31,836 nt of DNA from CAZJWR01 sp964549765 (GTDB lineage Bacteria > Zixibacteria > MSB-5A5 > GN15 > JAAZOE01), in the NCBI GenBank assembly GCA_964549765.1, contig CAZJWR010000045.1:1-31836 (forward strand), written 5' to 3'. Positions 1 to 7,019 of this stretch are shown here, piece after piece. Position 1 is the stretch's first letter; each line of letters begins with the position of its first letter. The translations under genes and the position numbers were made by a program. The notes below the pieces were generated by a model. That model ran no database searches, was not told where the DNA came from, and saw only the letters and a list, made by a program, of their open reading frames with translations.

Positions 1-1
1 T

Positions 2-1999
2 CAAAAGGAGTTGGCCGAACTCCGCAACCAAATCGAAGAGCACAATTACCGCTATTATGTGCTCGATAAGCCGAGTGTCAGCGACGCCGAATACGACCGG
101 CTGTTCGACCGCCTGTTGGAGATCGAAAAGAAATATCCCGAATTGGTCACACCCGATTCGCCGTCGCAACGGGTGGGTGCGCCGCCGTCGAAAAAATTCG
201 AATCGGTCAAACATCGCCTGCAAATGTTATCATTGCAAAAGGTCACCGACCCCGACGAATTCGCCGATTTCGACCGCCGCGTGAAAAGCGGCTTGAATGC
301 AGCGGAGGACGACGATATCGAATACACGTTCGAACCGAAATTCGACGGCCTGGCGGTGGAATTGATTTACGAAAAGGGCGTGTTGACAGTGGGATCGACA
401 CGCGGCGACGGAACCACCGGCGAAAACATCACGCCGAATTTGAAAACGATCGCATCTATCCCCCTGAATCTGTCGGATGCGACCGCCGATAAATATCCCC
501 TGATGGAAGTGCGCGGCGAGGTCATCATGCGCAAATCGGATTTCGCAAAGCTGAACAAGGCGCAGGAGGAAGCCGGATCGACGCCGTTCGCCAATCCGCG
601 CAACGCCGCCGCGGGATCGGTGCGGCAGCTCGACAGCAAAATCACCGCCGAACGGCGGCTGATGTTTTATGCCTACGGCATATCCGAGCAGGAGCTGTCC
701 GGTCTCGACACCCAATGGGACGCCATGCAGTTTTTGAAAAAGGAACGTTTCCCGGTGAACGAACGCCTCGAACTCGTGCGCGGCGTCAAGGAGGCGGCGA
801 AGTGTTTTGACGATCTTGAAAAGGCGCGGCCCGATTTGGATTATGAAATCGACGGGTCGGTGATTAAGGTCAATAAATTTAAAGATCAGATCAAGCTGGG
901 ACAAGTCAGCCGCGCGCCACGGTGGGCTATCGCCTGGAAATTCGCCGCCGAAACGGCCGAGACCATACTCGAAGATGTCATCTTTTCGATCGGCCGCACG
1001 GGTGTCATAACTCCGGTGGCGAAGCTGACGCCTGTCCATGTAAGCGGCGTCGAGGTCAAGCGGGCATCGCTTCATAACGAGGACGAACTGATCAACAAGG
1101 ATATTCGCATCGGCGACACTGTCATCATCCGCCGCGCCGGGGACGTCATCCCCGAAGTCGTGCGCGTGGTCGAGGAGGAACGATCCGGCAAGGAAAAGCC
1201 GGTCAAGTTTCCCGACAAGTGCCCTTCATGCGGCGAATCGATCCATCGGCCCAAGGGCGAAGCGGCGCATCGCTGTTTCAATCCCGCCTGCCCGGCGCAG
1301 ATCGTCGAAAAGATTTTTCATTTCGCTTCCAAGGGGGGCATGGATATCGAGGGTATCGGCGGTAAACTGGCTCAGCAATTGGCCGAAAAGAAACTGATCA
1401 AATCGCCGGCCGACATATATTTCCTCAAGAAGGACGACCTCCTGCCATTGGAACTGATGGCCGACAAGCGGGCGCAGAATCTACTGCATGCTATCGAGGC
1501 GTCCAAAGACCGACCCCTGCCGAATATTATCAATGCGTTGGGCATCCCCGGCGTTGGTGAAACGGCAGCGCGAGTTCTGGCGGAACGGTTCGGGACAATC
1601 GATAAATTGATGGATGCCTCACAAGAGGATTTGGAAACAATCGAGGGGATCGGGCCGATCATGGCCGAATCGATCGCGCAGTTTTTCGATGAAAGCGGCG
1701 CGAAGGAGATGATCGCCCGGATGAAAAAAGCCGGCGTTAAATTCACGCCGTTCGAGAGTAATCGCCGCGAGGTTGCCGGCATCGCGGGCAAGACGTTCGT
1801 TATTACCGGGACGCTATCCCGTCATCGTGATGAGTTCAAGAAAATGATCGAAAACGCCGGCGGCAAGGTGACATCGTCGGTGTCCAAAAATACGGACTAC
1901 GTTTTGGCCGGTGAGGACCCCGGCAGCAAATTCGATAAAGCCAGGAAGCTCGGCATCGCGATATTGGATGAAGACGCGTTTATGAAGCTGCTGGAGTGA
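2..1999 (+). CDS. ligA: NAD-dependent DNA ligase LigA (5' end cut by window)
   Basis: Seals nicks in duplex DNA during replication and repair, using NAD+ to adenylate itself. The reading frame is open from base 2. The residues before the TTG at 11 (QKE) still look like the family's N-terminal helix, so the true start probably lies just outside the window. Counting from the TTG, the adenylated lysine is K110 in KFDGLA. An OB-fold region follows at about 320-400. A four-cysteine zinc finger (CPSCG ... CFNPACPAQ) lies near 405-430. Helix-hairpin-helix repeats containing GIPGVGE and GIGPIMAE cover about 430-590, and a BRCT domain ends the protein (about 590-662). The length of at least 662 residues is normal for LigA. 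It converges with the gene at 2100-2636. Every expected domain is present and intact. Confidence 0.97.
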   Translation, partial: QKELAELRNQIEEHNYRYYVLDKPSVSDAEYDRLFDRLLEIEKKYPELVTPDSPSQRVGAPPSKKFESVKHRLQMLSLQKVTDPDEFADFDRRVKSGLNAAEDDDIEYTFEPKFDGLAVELIYEKGVLTVGSTRGDGTTGENITPNLKTIASIPLNLSDATADKYPLMEVRGEVIMRKSDFAKLNKAQEEAGSTPFANPRNAAAGSVRQLDSKITAERRLMFYAYGISEQELSGLDTQWDAMQFLKKERFPVNERLELVRGVKEAAKCFDDLEKARPDLDYEIDGSVIKVNKFKDQIKLGQVSRAPRWAIAWKFAAETAETILEDVIFSIGRTGVITPVAKLTPVHVSGVEVKRASLHNEDELINKDIRIGDTVIIRRAGDVIPEVVRVVEEERSGKEKPVKFPDKCPSCGESIHRPKGEAAHRCFNPACPAQIVEKIFHFASKGGMDIEGIGGKLAQQLAEKKLIKSPADIYFLKKDDLLPLELMADKRAQNLLHAIEASKDRPLPNIINALGIPGVGETAARVLAERFGTIDKLMDASQEDLETIEGIGPIMAESIAQFFDESGAKEMIARMKKAGVKFTPFESNRREVAGIAGKTFVITGTLSRHRDEFKKMIENAGGKVTSSVSKNTDYVLAGEDPGSKFDKARKLGIAILDEDAFMKLLE

Positions 2000-2073
2000 T
2001 GTTCGCTTTCCCGCATCTAAAGACGTGAAGCACCCAAACCACAGCATGAACGCGGATTCAGACGATGTGCCCA

Positions 2074-2091
2074 GCAGATGTCAACATCTGC
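2074..2091. repeat. Short inverted repeat between convergent genes
   Basis: GCAGATG and CATCTGC form a perfect 7-bp stem around a 4-nt loop (TCAA), with CC and GG able to extend the stem past one mismatch. It lies in the 100-bp gap between ligA and the convergent 178-residue gene. Neither side carries a T-run, so it is at best a weak or non-canonical terminator. Confidence 0.4.
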
Positions 2092-2099
2092 CGGGAGAA

Positions 2100-2636
2100 T
2101 CATATAACCCCTTGCGCCTTCAATGAATCGATAAAACTCTGCACCATGCCCTCAAGTACTGTCCGATAATTATCGTATTTTGCCATCTGCTCGATAGTCT
2201 CAATATACGGCCCGTTCTGTGCTACGGCATTGTCGAGCGATGCCATCATCTCCGGCGTGAATACGGAATAATCGTCTTGATAGATGTACTCGTACCCGAC
2301 TTGAAGCGAATCATTGTAGCCGTCCAGATTGAGATCGACCGTATCGCCTGGCGTCTTTTCGAAACGAAGCATAAAATCGGATACGAGCGAGATTCCATTA
2401 TCGGCAAAGACGCTGTCGATCACCGCCCGGGCCTCGGTCTCGGTTACAAATGCAGGCGGGAGCGGCGGCGGGCCGGTAGTGCCGCCCCCGTCGCAGGCTT
2501 CGAATACCATTGTCATAACCGCCGCAACGACAGCTCCCTTGCCCAGCGCAACGACGGCCGGGTCGGGTTTGGCATAATAGGCACCGCGCGGGTATTTGGG
2601 AACCGTGTACCGCTTAACCGGTTTGACTTGTGGCAT
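2100..2636 (-). CDS. Unknown 178-aa protein, candidate partner or substrate of the adjacent radical SAM enzyme
   Basis: I do not recognise this family. The 178 residues fall into three parts. Residues 1-27 are basic and rich in Pro and Tyr (KRYTVPKYPRGAYY). Residues 28-47 are hydrophobic, and the only cysteine follows at C48. A Gly/Pro hinge (DGGGTTGPPPLPP, 49-61) leads into an acidic, mainly helical-looking C-terminal part with a Tyr-rich stretch (VGYEYIYQDDY). The start is well supported by a strong AGGGAGGG Shine-Dalgarno about 7 nt upstream. The start lies inside the end of the radical SAM gene (23-nt overlap), so the two are probably translationally coupled. The residues before C48 (FEA) are a poor lipobox, so a lipoprotein is possible but unconvincing. 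Proximity to a SPASM-type maturase makes a modified protein or RiPP-like precursor plausible. That role is inference from context only. Confidence 0.75.
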   Translation of the reverse strand: MPQVKPVKRYTVPKYPRGAYYAKPDPAVVALGKGAVVAAVMTMVFEACDGGGTTGPPPLPPAFVTETEARAVIDSVFADNGISLVSDFMLRFEKTPGDTVDLNLDGYNDSLQVGYEYIYQDDYSVFTPEMMASLDNAVAQNGPYIETIEQMAKYDNYRTVLEGMVQSFIDSLKAQGVI

Positions 2637-3798
2637 GGCTTTCCCTCCCTCTGATAAGACAATCCTCTATGTATGACGATACCGGAAAGGTCGGTTCGTA
2701 AAATTTCCGTTTGAACAGAACAATATTTTTCTTCCACAACCGGTTGGCCAATTTATCGACAATCGGCATCAGCATCCGCTCGTGTTCGCAAATTATCGGC
2801 GGAACTTTGTCAAGCGATCCCGTCGCACGCCAGTTGACGCAGCCACAAAATGTCGCGCACCTTCCGTGCAAGGCGCAGTCCGTACACGAATCTTTCTCGC
2901 GATAATTCTCATTGATAAACCATTCGCGCCGGGCCGGATCGAAGCCTGATGATACGTCGCCGATGACATTGTCCAGATAGCGGTCATCATCGGTTCCGAT
3001 GAATTGCACGCAGGGGTATATTCGTCCCGATGGTGCAATGGCGATTTGCGAATTGGCGAGGTCGCACAGGTCGCCTTTGCCATAAGGTTTTTGCGCATGG
3101 GTTTTGATGCGCTCATCGAACGGGCTATAGAATACCTTCTTGCCCGCCGCCAGCTTACTGAAATAGTATTTTGCCAAATCTGCGTATTGCCGTTTCAATT
3201 CGCGAATGTGAGCGTCATTCCACGCCGCTGAATAATCGAGTGTCTGGAGCACATAGCGGAATCCCCGCTCGAAAAGATGCCGGGCTCCGTCAGAGACATA
3301 TGCGACCGTGTCCGGCGTGACGACCGATACGGCTATGGTATACGGGTTGAAGGCAAGGATGTCGTCCAGATGTTTCATAATCGACTCGTACGATCCCCGG
3401 CGGTCGGCAAACGAACGGTTGACGTCGTGCTGTTGTTGATTCCCGTCGAGGCTGAGGACGAAATAGAGGCCATTTTCCTTGAAATAATCCAGAATTTGCG
3501 GGCGAATCAAGGTGCCGTTGGTGCTCATGCGAAACTGAACCCGCCGGTCATACTTCCGGCGGCTGTACGCGACGATTTCGCGGATGAGATCGAATTCGAG
3601 CAGCGGTTCGCCGCCAAAGAAGGTCACGACACAGCCATCGCCGGCCTGATCGGCGAGAAAATCTATCGCCTGCCTGGCGGTCGGCACGTCCATCGGCCGA
3701 TTGACCTTATCTCCCGCATAGCAATATTTGCATCGAAGATTACAGTTATGCGTAATGTTGAGCGCGGCGTATTTGACCGCCGAAAAGGATATGCCCAT
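2614..3798 (-). CDS. Radical SAM/SPASM domain enzyme (putative peptide or protein maturase)
   Basis: The 394-residue protein has a complete radical SAM core. C19, C23 and C26 (CNLRCKYC) bind the SAM-cleaving 4Fe-4S cluster, and GGEP (62-65) is the usual SAM-binding motif. The C-terminal SPASM domain matches the canonical pattern: C245-x12-G258-x4-C263, then C305-x2-C308-x5-C314-x3-C318, then a final C337, enough ligands for two auxiliary clusters. Members with this build include anaerobic sulfatase-maturating enzymes and RiPP maturases such as PqqE-like, sactipeptide and crosslinking enzymes. No sulfatase is nearby, so the overlapping downstream gene is the natural candidate partner. The start is supported by AGAGG about 9 nt upstream and a promoter at 3843-3871. 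An extra basic tail (about 350-394) follows the SPASM domain. Class is certain; substrate is unknown. Confidence 0.93.
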   Translation of the reverse strand: MGISFSAVKYAALNITHNCNLRCKYCYAGDKVNRPMDVPTARQAIDFLADQAGDGCVVTFFGGEPLLEFDLIREIVAYSRRKYDRRVQFRMSTNGTLIRPQILDYFKENGLYFVLSLDGNQQQHDVNRSFADRRGSYESIMKHLDDILAFNPYTIAVSVVTPDTVAYVSDGARHLFERGFRYVLQTLDYSAAWNDAHIRELKRQYADLAKYYFSKLAAGKKVFYSPFDERIKTHAQKPYGKGDLCDLANSQIAIAPSGRIYPCVQFIGTDDDRYLDNVIGDVSSGFDPARREWFINENYREKDSCTDCALHGRCATFCGCVNWRATGSLDKVPPIICEHERMLMPIVDKLANRLWKKNIVLFKRKFYEPTFPVSSYIEDCLIRGRESHATSQTG

Positions 3799-3842
3799 CC
3801 GTTCAGCCTCTATGATGATCGTGTATGGTATCAGATTCCAAA

Positions 3843-3871
3843 AGGATATTCCCTCCCGATAATGAAGTCAA
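3843..3871 (-). promoter_or_regulatory. Putative sigma70-type promoter for the radical SAM gene
   Basis: On the minus strand TTGACT (3871-3866) is followed after 17 nt by TATCCT (3848-3843). The predicted start near 3836 leaves a leader of roughly 38 nt that includes the AGAGG ribosome-binding site. The -35 is close to consensus and the -10 is moderate. Confidence 0.5.
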
Positions 3872-3933
3872 TCCATTTTACACCGCATGTTGGCATAATA
3901 TTCATTATTTCGGTGAGAGATTTTAGAAATGAA

Positions 3934-3956
3934 GGCGGGATCACATAGATCCCGCC
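3934..3956 (-). terminator. Hairpin terminator after the isocitrate dehydrogenase-family gene
   Basis: GGCGGGATC and GATCCCGCC form a perfect 9-bp stem with a 5-nt loop. It sits about 31 nt past the stop of the minus-strand gene that begins at 5105. On that strand the stem is followed by TTCATTTCT, a T-rich but interrupted tail. It separates the operon-like run from the radical SAM promoter. Confidence 0.65.
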
Positions 3957-3986
3957 CTGCTGAAAATAATTCTGTCACAGGATAGA

Positions 3987-5105
3987 TTACAGCCGCGCTG
4001 CGACCGCCTGAGCGACCTCAAGGCTGGTATTCGATCCACCCATGTCGTAGGTGCGGACCTTGCCTTCTTTGATCACCGACGAAATCGCCTCTTCCAGCCG
4101 CTCGCCCATCTCGGTCTCGCCCAGCCAATCCAGCATCATCTTGGTCGACAGAAGCATCGCCATAGGATTGACCTTGTGCTGACCGGCGTATTTCGGCGCG
4201 GAACCGTGGGTCGGTTCGAACACCGCCGTGTCATCACCGATATTGCCGGAACAGGCGAATCCCAATCCGCCCACCAGTTGCGCGCACAGGTCGGAGATGA
4301 TATCGCCGAACATGTTGCTCGTTACCAGCACGCCGTAATCCAGCGGATTTTTGATTAGCCACATGCACATGGCGTCGATATTCGTCTCCCAGAGCTGGAT
4401 ATCGGGATAATTTTTGGCGACCTCGCGGGCCGTGCGCACCATCAGACCCGACGTTTCCCGGATCACGTTCGGTTTCTCGACGACGGTTACGGATTTGTAT
4501 CCGAATTTCTTCGCGTACTCGAAAGCGTCGGTGACGATGTTGCGGCATCCGGTCTTGGTATTGATGCGAAGCGATACCGCCACTTCGTTGGCCGGATGCT
4601 TGTCGAATCGCGCCATTTTTTTATTGTGCTTCATGACGGCTTCGCGGACGTCATCGGGCAACGGGAAAAACTCCACGCCCGAATACAAGTCTTCGGTATT
4701 TTCCCGGAAAACGACGATATCGATCCCGTCCTTGTAGTTCAACGGATTGCCCGTATACGCTTTGCATGGCCGCAGGTTGGTGCGCAGGTCGAATTCCTGC
4801 CGCAGGCGCACGATAGGCGAGGCGTAGATATGGCCTTTCCCCCGCAGTTCGGGGATGAGCTCGTTCTCCGCCTCTTCCTTCGGTTTGGACGTGATGGCGC
4901 CGAACAGCGCGCAGTCGCAGTTATGAATCAGATCGATAGTGCGGTCGGGTAGCGGGTTGGCCTCGGTGCGCCAGAATTCCCAGCCGATATCTCCGGGGAT
5001 ATACTCGGCGTCGAGCTGCAGCTTATCGAGGACGATTTTGGCAGCGTCCATTACATCCACGCCGACCCCGTCGCCCGGAAGCCAGGCGATTTTATACTTT
5101 GCCAT
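3987..5105 (-). CDS. Isocitrate/isopropylmalate dehydrogenase family protein, probably NADP-dependent isocitrate dehydrogenase
   Basis: A 372-residue beta-decarboxylating dehydrogenase; the likely reaction is isocitrate to 2-oxoglutarate and CO2 in the TCA cycle. Family landmarks are complete: FRENTEDLYSG (133-143, with Y141), K211 in VEKPNV, and metal-binding D268 and D272 in NMFGDIISD. The cofactor loop HGSAPKYAG (300-308) carries K305 and Y306. These match the Lys-Tyr pair that selects NADP in Escherichia coli isocitrate dehydrogenase, so NADP is the likely cofactor. The substrate loop reads SPIVRLRQ (96-103) where the E. coli enzyme has SLNVALRQ: the serine is kept and the asparagine is not. 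A homoisocitrate- or isopropylmalate-type substrate is therefore not excluded, although no leucine genes are nearby. The gene is last in the run, 11 nt after the barrel gene. Confidence 0.85.
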   Translation of the reverse strand: MAKYKIAWLPGDGVGVDVMDAAKIVLDKLQLDAEYIPGDIGWEFWRTEANPLPDRTIDLIHNCDCALFGAITSKPKEEAENELIPELRGKGHIYASPIVRLRQEFDLRTNLRPCKAYTGNPLNYKDGIDIVVFRENTEDLYSGVEFFPLPDDVREAVMKHNKKMARFDKHPANEVAVSLRINTKTGCRNIVTDAFEYAKKFGYKSVTVVEKPNVIRETSGLMVRTAREVAKNYPDIQLWETNIDAMCMWLIKNPLDYGVLVTSNMFGDIISDLCAQLVGGLGFACSGNIGDDTAVFEPTHGSAPKYAGQHKVNPMAMLLSTKMMLDWLGETEMGERLEEAISSVIKEGKVRTYDMGGSNTSLEVAQAVAARL

Positions 5106-5116
5106 GTGCTCTCTCC

Positions 5117-6019
5117 TTACCTGAATGAGTAGGTCAAACTGAAGCGATGTGAATTTCCCAGATCCGATTGGTAGGGAACAAATGCGTAATCTACGCGGAA
5201 ACCTTCATACACGAATCCCGCCCCCGCCGAAAAATCCCGGCTGTCATAGCCGGTATCATATCCGGCCCGCAAAAACAGCTTTTGTTCCAGCAAATATTCG
5301 GCGCCGAACTGCATATGGCCGTCGCCGGATTTGATGTTCACGTAATCGGCGTTCACTGTGAGATCCTGCCACCGATAGCCCAGGCCGGCGCGGTAAATCG
5401 TCGGCGCATCGTCCTCCTGCTCGACGAATTTGACCTTCCCGCCGAGATTAGCCGCGGAAGCATGGACGGCGAGGTTGTAGTCGGTGTAATAAGCCAGGCC
5501 GGCGCCGAAGACGACGACCGAGGCGCGATTGACGTCGATCTTTTCCATTAGCCATCCCGCCGACAATCCCGCCTGCAGTCGGGGCATTATGTCGAATGCT
5601 GAAAAAGCCTTGACCGAGAAATCGTACGCTTCGGCGATATACAGCGGTTCGCTGGTGGGCGTTTCGCGCACCTCGATATCGCCGATCTTCGACAGCCGCA
5701 TATGCACGCCGAAATCCGCTCCTTTGGCGGGGAATATCGCCGCCAGCACATTGGTGTTGCGATTCTGGATAAATTCATTATGAGAAAATCCGATCCGGCC
5801 TTTGTCAAGACCGACTATCAAGGCCGGATTGTAATCCAGATTGAACGGGTCAGGATCGAACAAGGCCGGTGTCTCCCCCATCGCCACCTGGCGGGGACCG
5901 GTCAGGTTGAGCAGTTCCACCATGCCGGTGGCGGCGGTCGCCGTCGCCGAGAACGCCCCGATCAACACGATCACGGCCAGCACGGGAAAGGCCATATTTT
6001 TATTCATCAGACTTGTCAT
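5117..6019 (-). CDS. PorV/PorQ-like outer-membrane beta-barrel protein
   Basis: The 300-residue protein begins with a signal peptide (hydrophobic stretch at about 10-28, cleavage near ATAATG). A conserved N-terminal pattern follows, GPRQVAMGET...FDPDPFNLDYNPAL, in which a small-residue region leads to an N-P-A motif typical of PorV/PorQ-type barrels. The rest alternates polar and aromatic residues as amphipathic beta-strands and ends in LTYSFR, an aromatic-rich last strand. In the type IX secretion system PorV is an outer-membrane shuttle that hands cargo to the attachment machinery; whether this protein does so is inference. It lies 15 nt downstream of a related but divergent barrel gene and 11 nt upstream of the dehydrogenase gene, so the three are probably co-transcribed. 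Confidence 0.75.
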   Translation of the reverse strand: MTSLMNKNMAFPVLAVIVLIGAFSATATAATGMVELLNLTGPRQVAMGETPALFDPDPFNLDYNPALIVGLDKGRIGFSHNEFIQNRNTNVLAAIFPAKGADFGVHMRLSKIGDIEVRETPTSEPLYIAEAYDFSVKAFSAFDIMPRLQAGLSAGWLMEKIDVNRASVVVFGAGLAYYTDYNLAVHASAANLGGKVKFVEQEDDAPTIYRAGLGYRWQDLTVNADYVNIKSGDGHMQFGAEYLLEQKLFLRAGYDTGYDSRDFSAGAGFVYEGFRVDYAFVPYQSDLGNSHRFSLTYSFR

Positions 6020-6034
6020 ACGTCACCAATCATA

Positions 6035-7006
6035 TTAAAACATCACATCGAATGAAAACAGGACGTCATCGCCCTCGCCGACCTTGTCCAGCAGATACGA
6101 AACATCGATCCGCAGCCCAACCTTGTTGACGACCTTGAAAAAACCGGCGCCGAAGGTCGGATGGAGATCGTCCAAGCCGGCTCGCAGGGCAAGGGTCCGG
6201 TCGATAGTATATTCGCCGCCGAAATGCGTCTTGGCCAACGACGCCGTGTTGACTTCAAAATCGGCGGACACCAGGTATTTTTCCGGCTGCACTAGCGCCG
6301 CGCCGAGACGAAAATTCGCCGGGAATGATTCATCGACGGTAGCGCCCGTCTCACGACCGTGCGCCTGCCAATATTTCTGGGTCGTCCAGCGATAACTGGC
6401 GCCGAGATTTTCCGCCGCCAGCCCCGCCTGAAGCAATGGAAACAGTGGATAGAGAAAAGTCCGCCGGACGTCGAGCTTGGTCAACACGCCGACATCAATG
6501 CCGACCGTGTAGGCGCTGACACCGGCGACATTATTCTGCACATAGAACAGCTTGCCACCCACCATCAATTCCGGGATGAATCGCTTGGCGAAAGTGACGC
6601 CGACCAAGTTTTCGCTGTAGGAGATGTTCGCGCCGGGAATAATCATGCCCATTTCATCGCGCGACTCCAGATCGGGACTGCCCGCATAAAGCCAACTGAG
6701 CGCCAGGCGAGCCTCCTCTTTGGCGGGAATCGCCAGCGATGCATAGCCCAAACGCCGGTCGATATGCATCGCCCGATAGGAAAACGAGAATTCATGCATC
6801 CGGGATTGCGCCAGACCCGCCGGATTGTACATATGGCCCACGCCGCCGTCGGCTATGGCCGTATAGGCGCCGCCCAGCGCCGAGGCGCGGCCGCCTATTT
6901 TCAGGTCGCGAAAGGCCGCCGCCTGTCCGCCGTTTCCATCGGCGGCGCTGATAACCGCCGGGGAAACCGCCAGAAAAAGGGCTATCAGTAATGCTGTTGC
7001 CTTCAT
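6035..7006 (-). CDS. PorV/PorQ family outer-membrane protein
   Basis: This 323-residue protein is a closer PorV/PorQ relative than its downstream neighbour. After a signal peptide (MKATALLIALFLAVSPAVISA, about 21 residues) comes the family signature FRDLKIGGRASALGGAYTA followed by YNPAGLA, then regular amphipathic beta-strands and a C-terminal phenylalanine (SFDVMF), typical of barrel insertion. The frame is open back to 7189, but the ATG at 7006 is the real start. It is preceded by GGAGGG at good spacing and begins the signal peptide, whereas the longer version would overlap the upstream gene by 170 nt and bury the signal. Only 13 nt separate it from the propeller gene upstream, which carries a C-terminal sorting domain. 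A cargo-plus-barrel pairing is suggested by this order. Confidence 0.85.
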   Translation of the reverse strand: MKATALLIALFLAVSPAVISAADGNGGQAAAFRDLKIGGRASALGGAYTAIADGGVGHMYNPAGLAQSRMHEFSFSYRAMHIDRRLGYASLAIPAKEEARLALSWLYAGSPDLESRDEMGMIIPGANISYSENLVGVTFAKRFIPELMVGGKLFYVQNNVAGVSAYTVGIDVGVLTKLDVRRTFLYPLFPLLQAGLAAENLGASYRWTTQKYWQAHGRETGATVDESFPANFRLGAALVQPEKYLVSADFEVNTASLAKTHFGGEYTIDRTLALRAGLDDLHPTFGAGFFKVVNKVGLRIDVSYLLDKVGEGDDVLFSFDVMF

Positions 7007-7019
7007 CTTCGGCCCTCCG

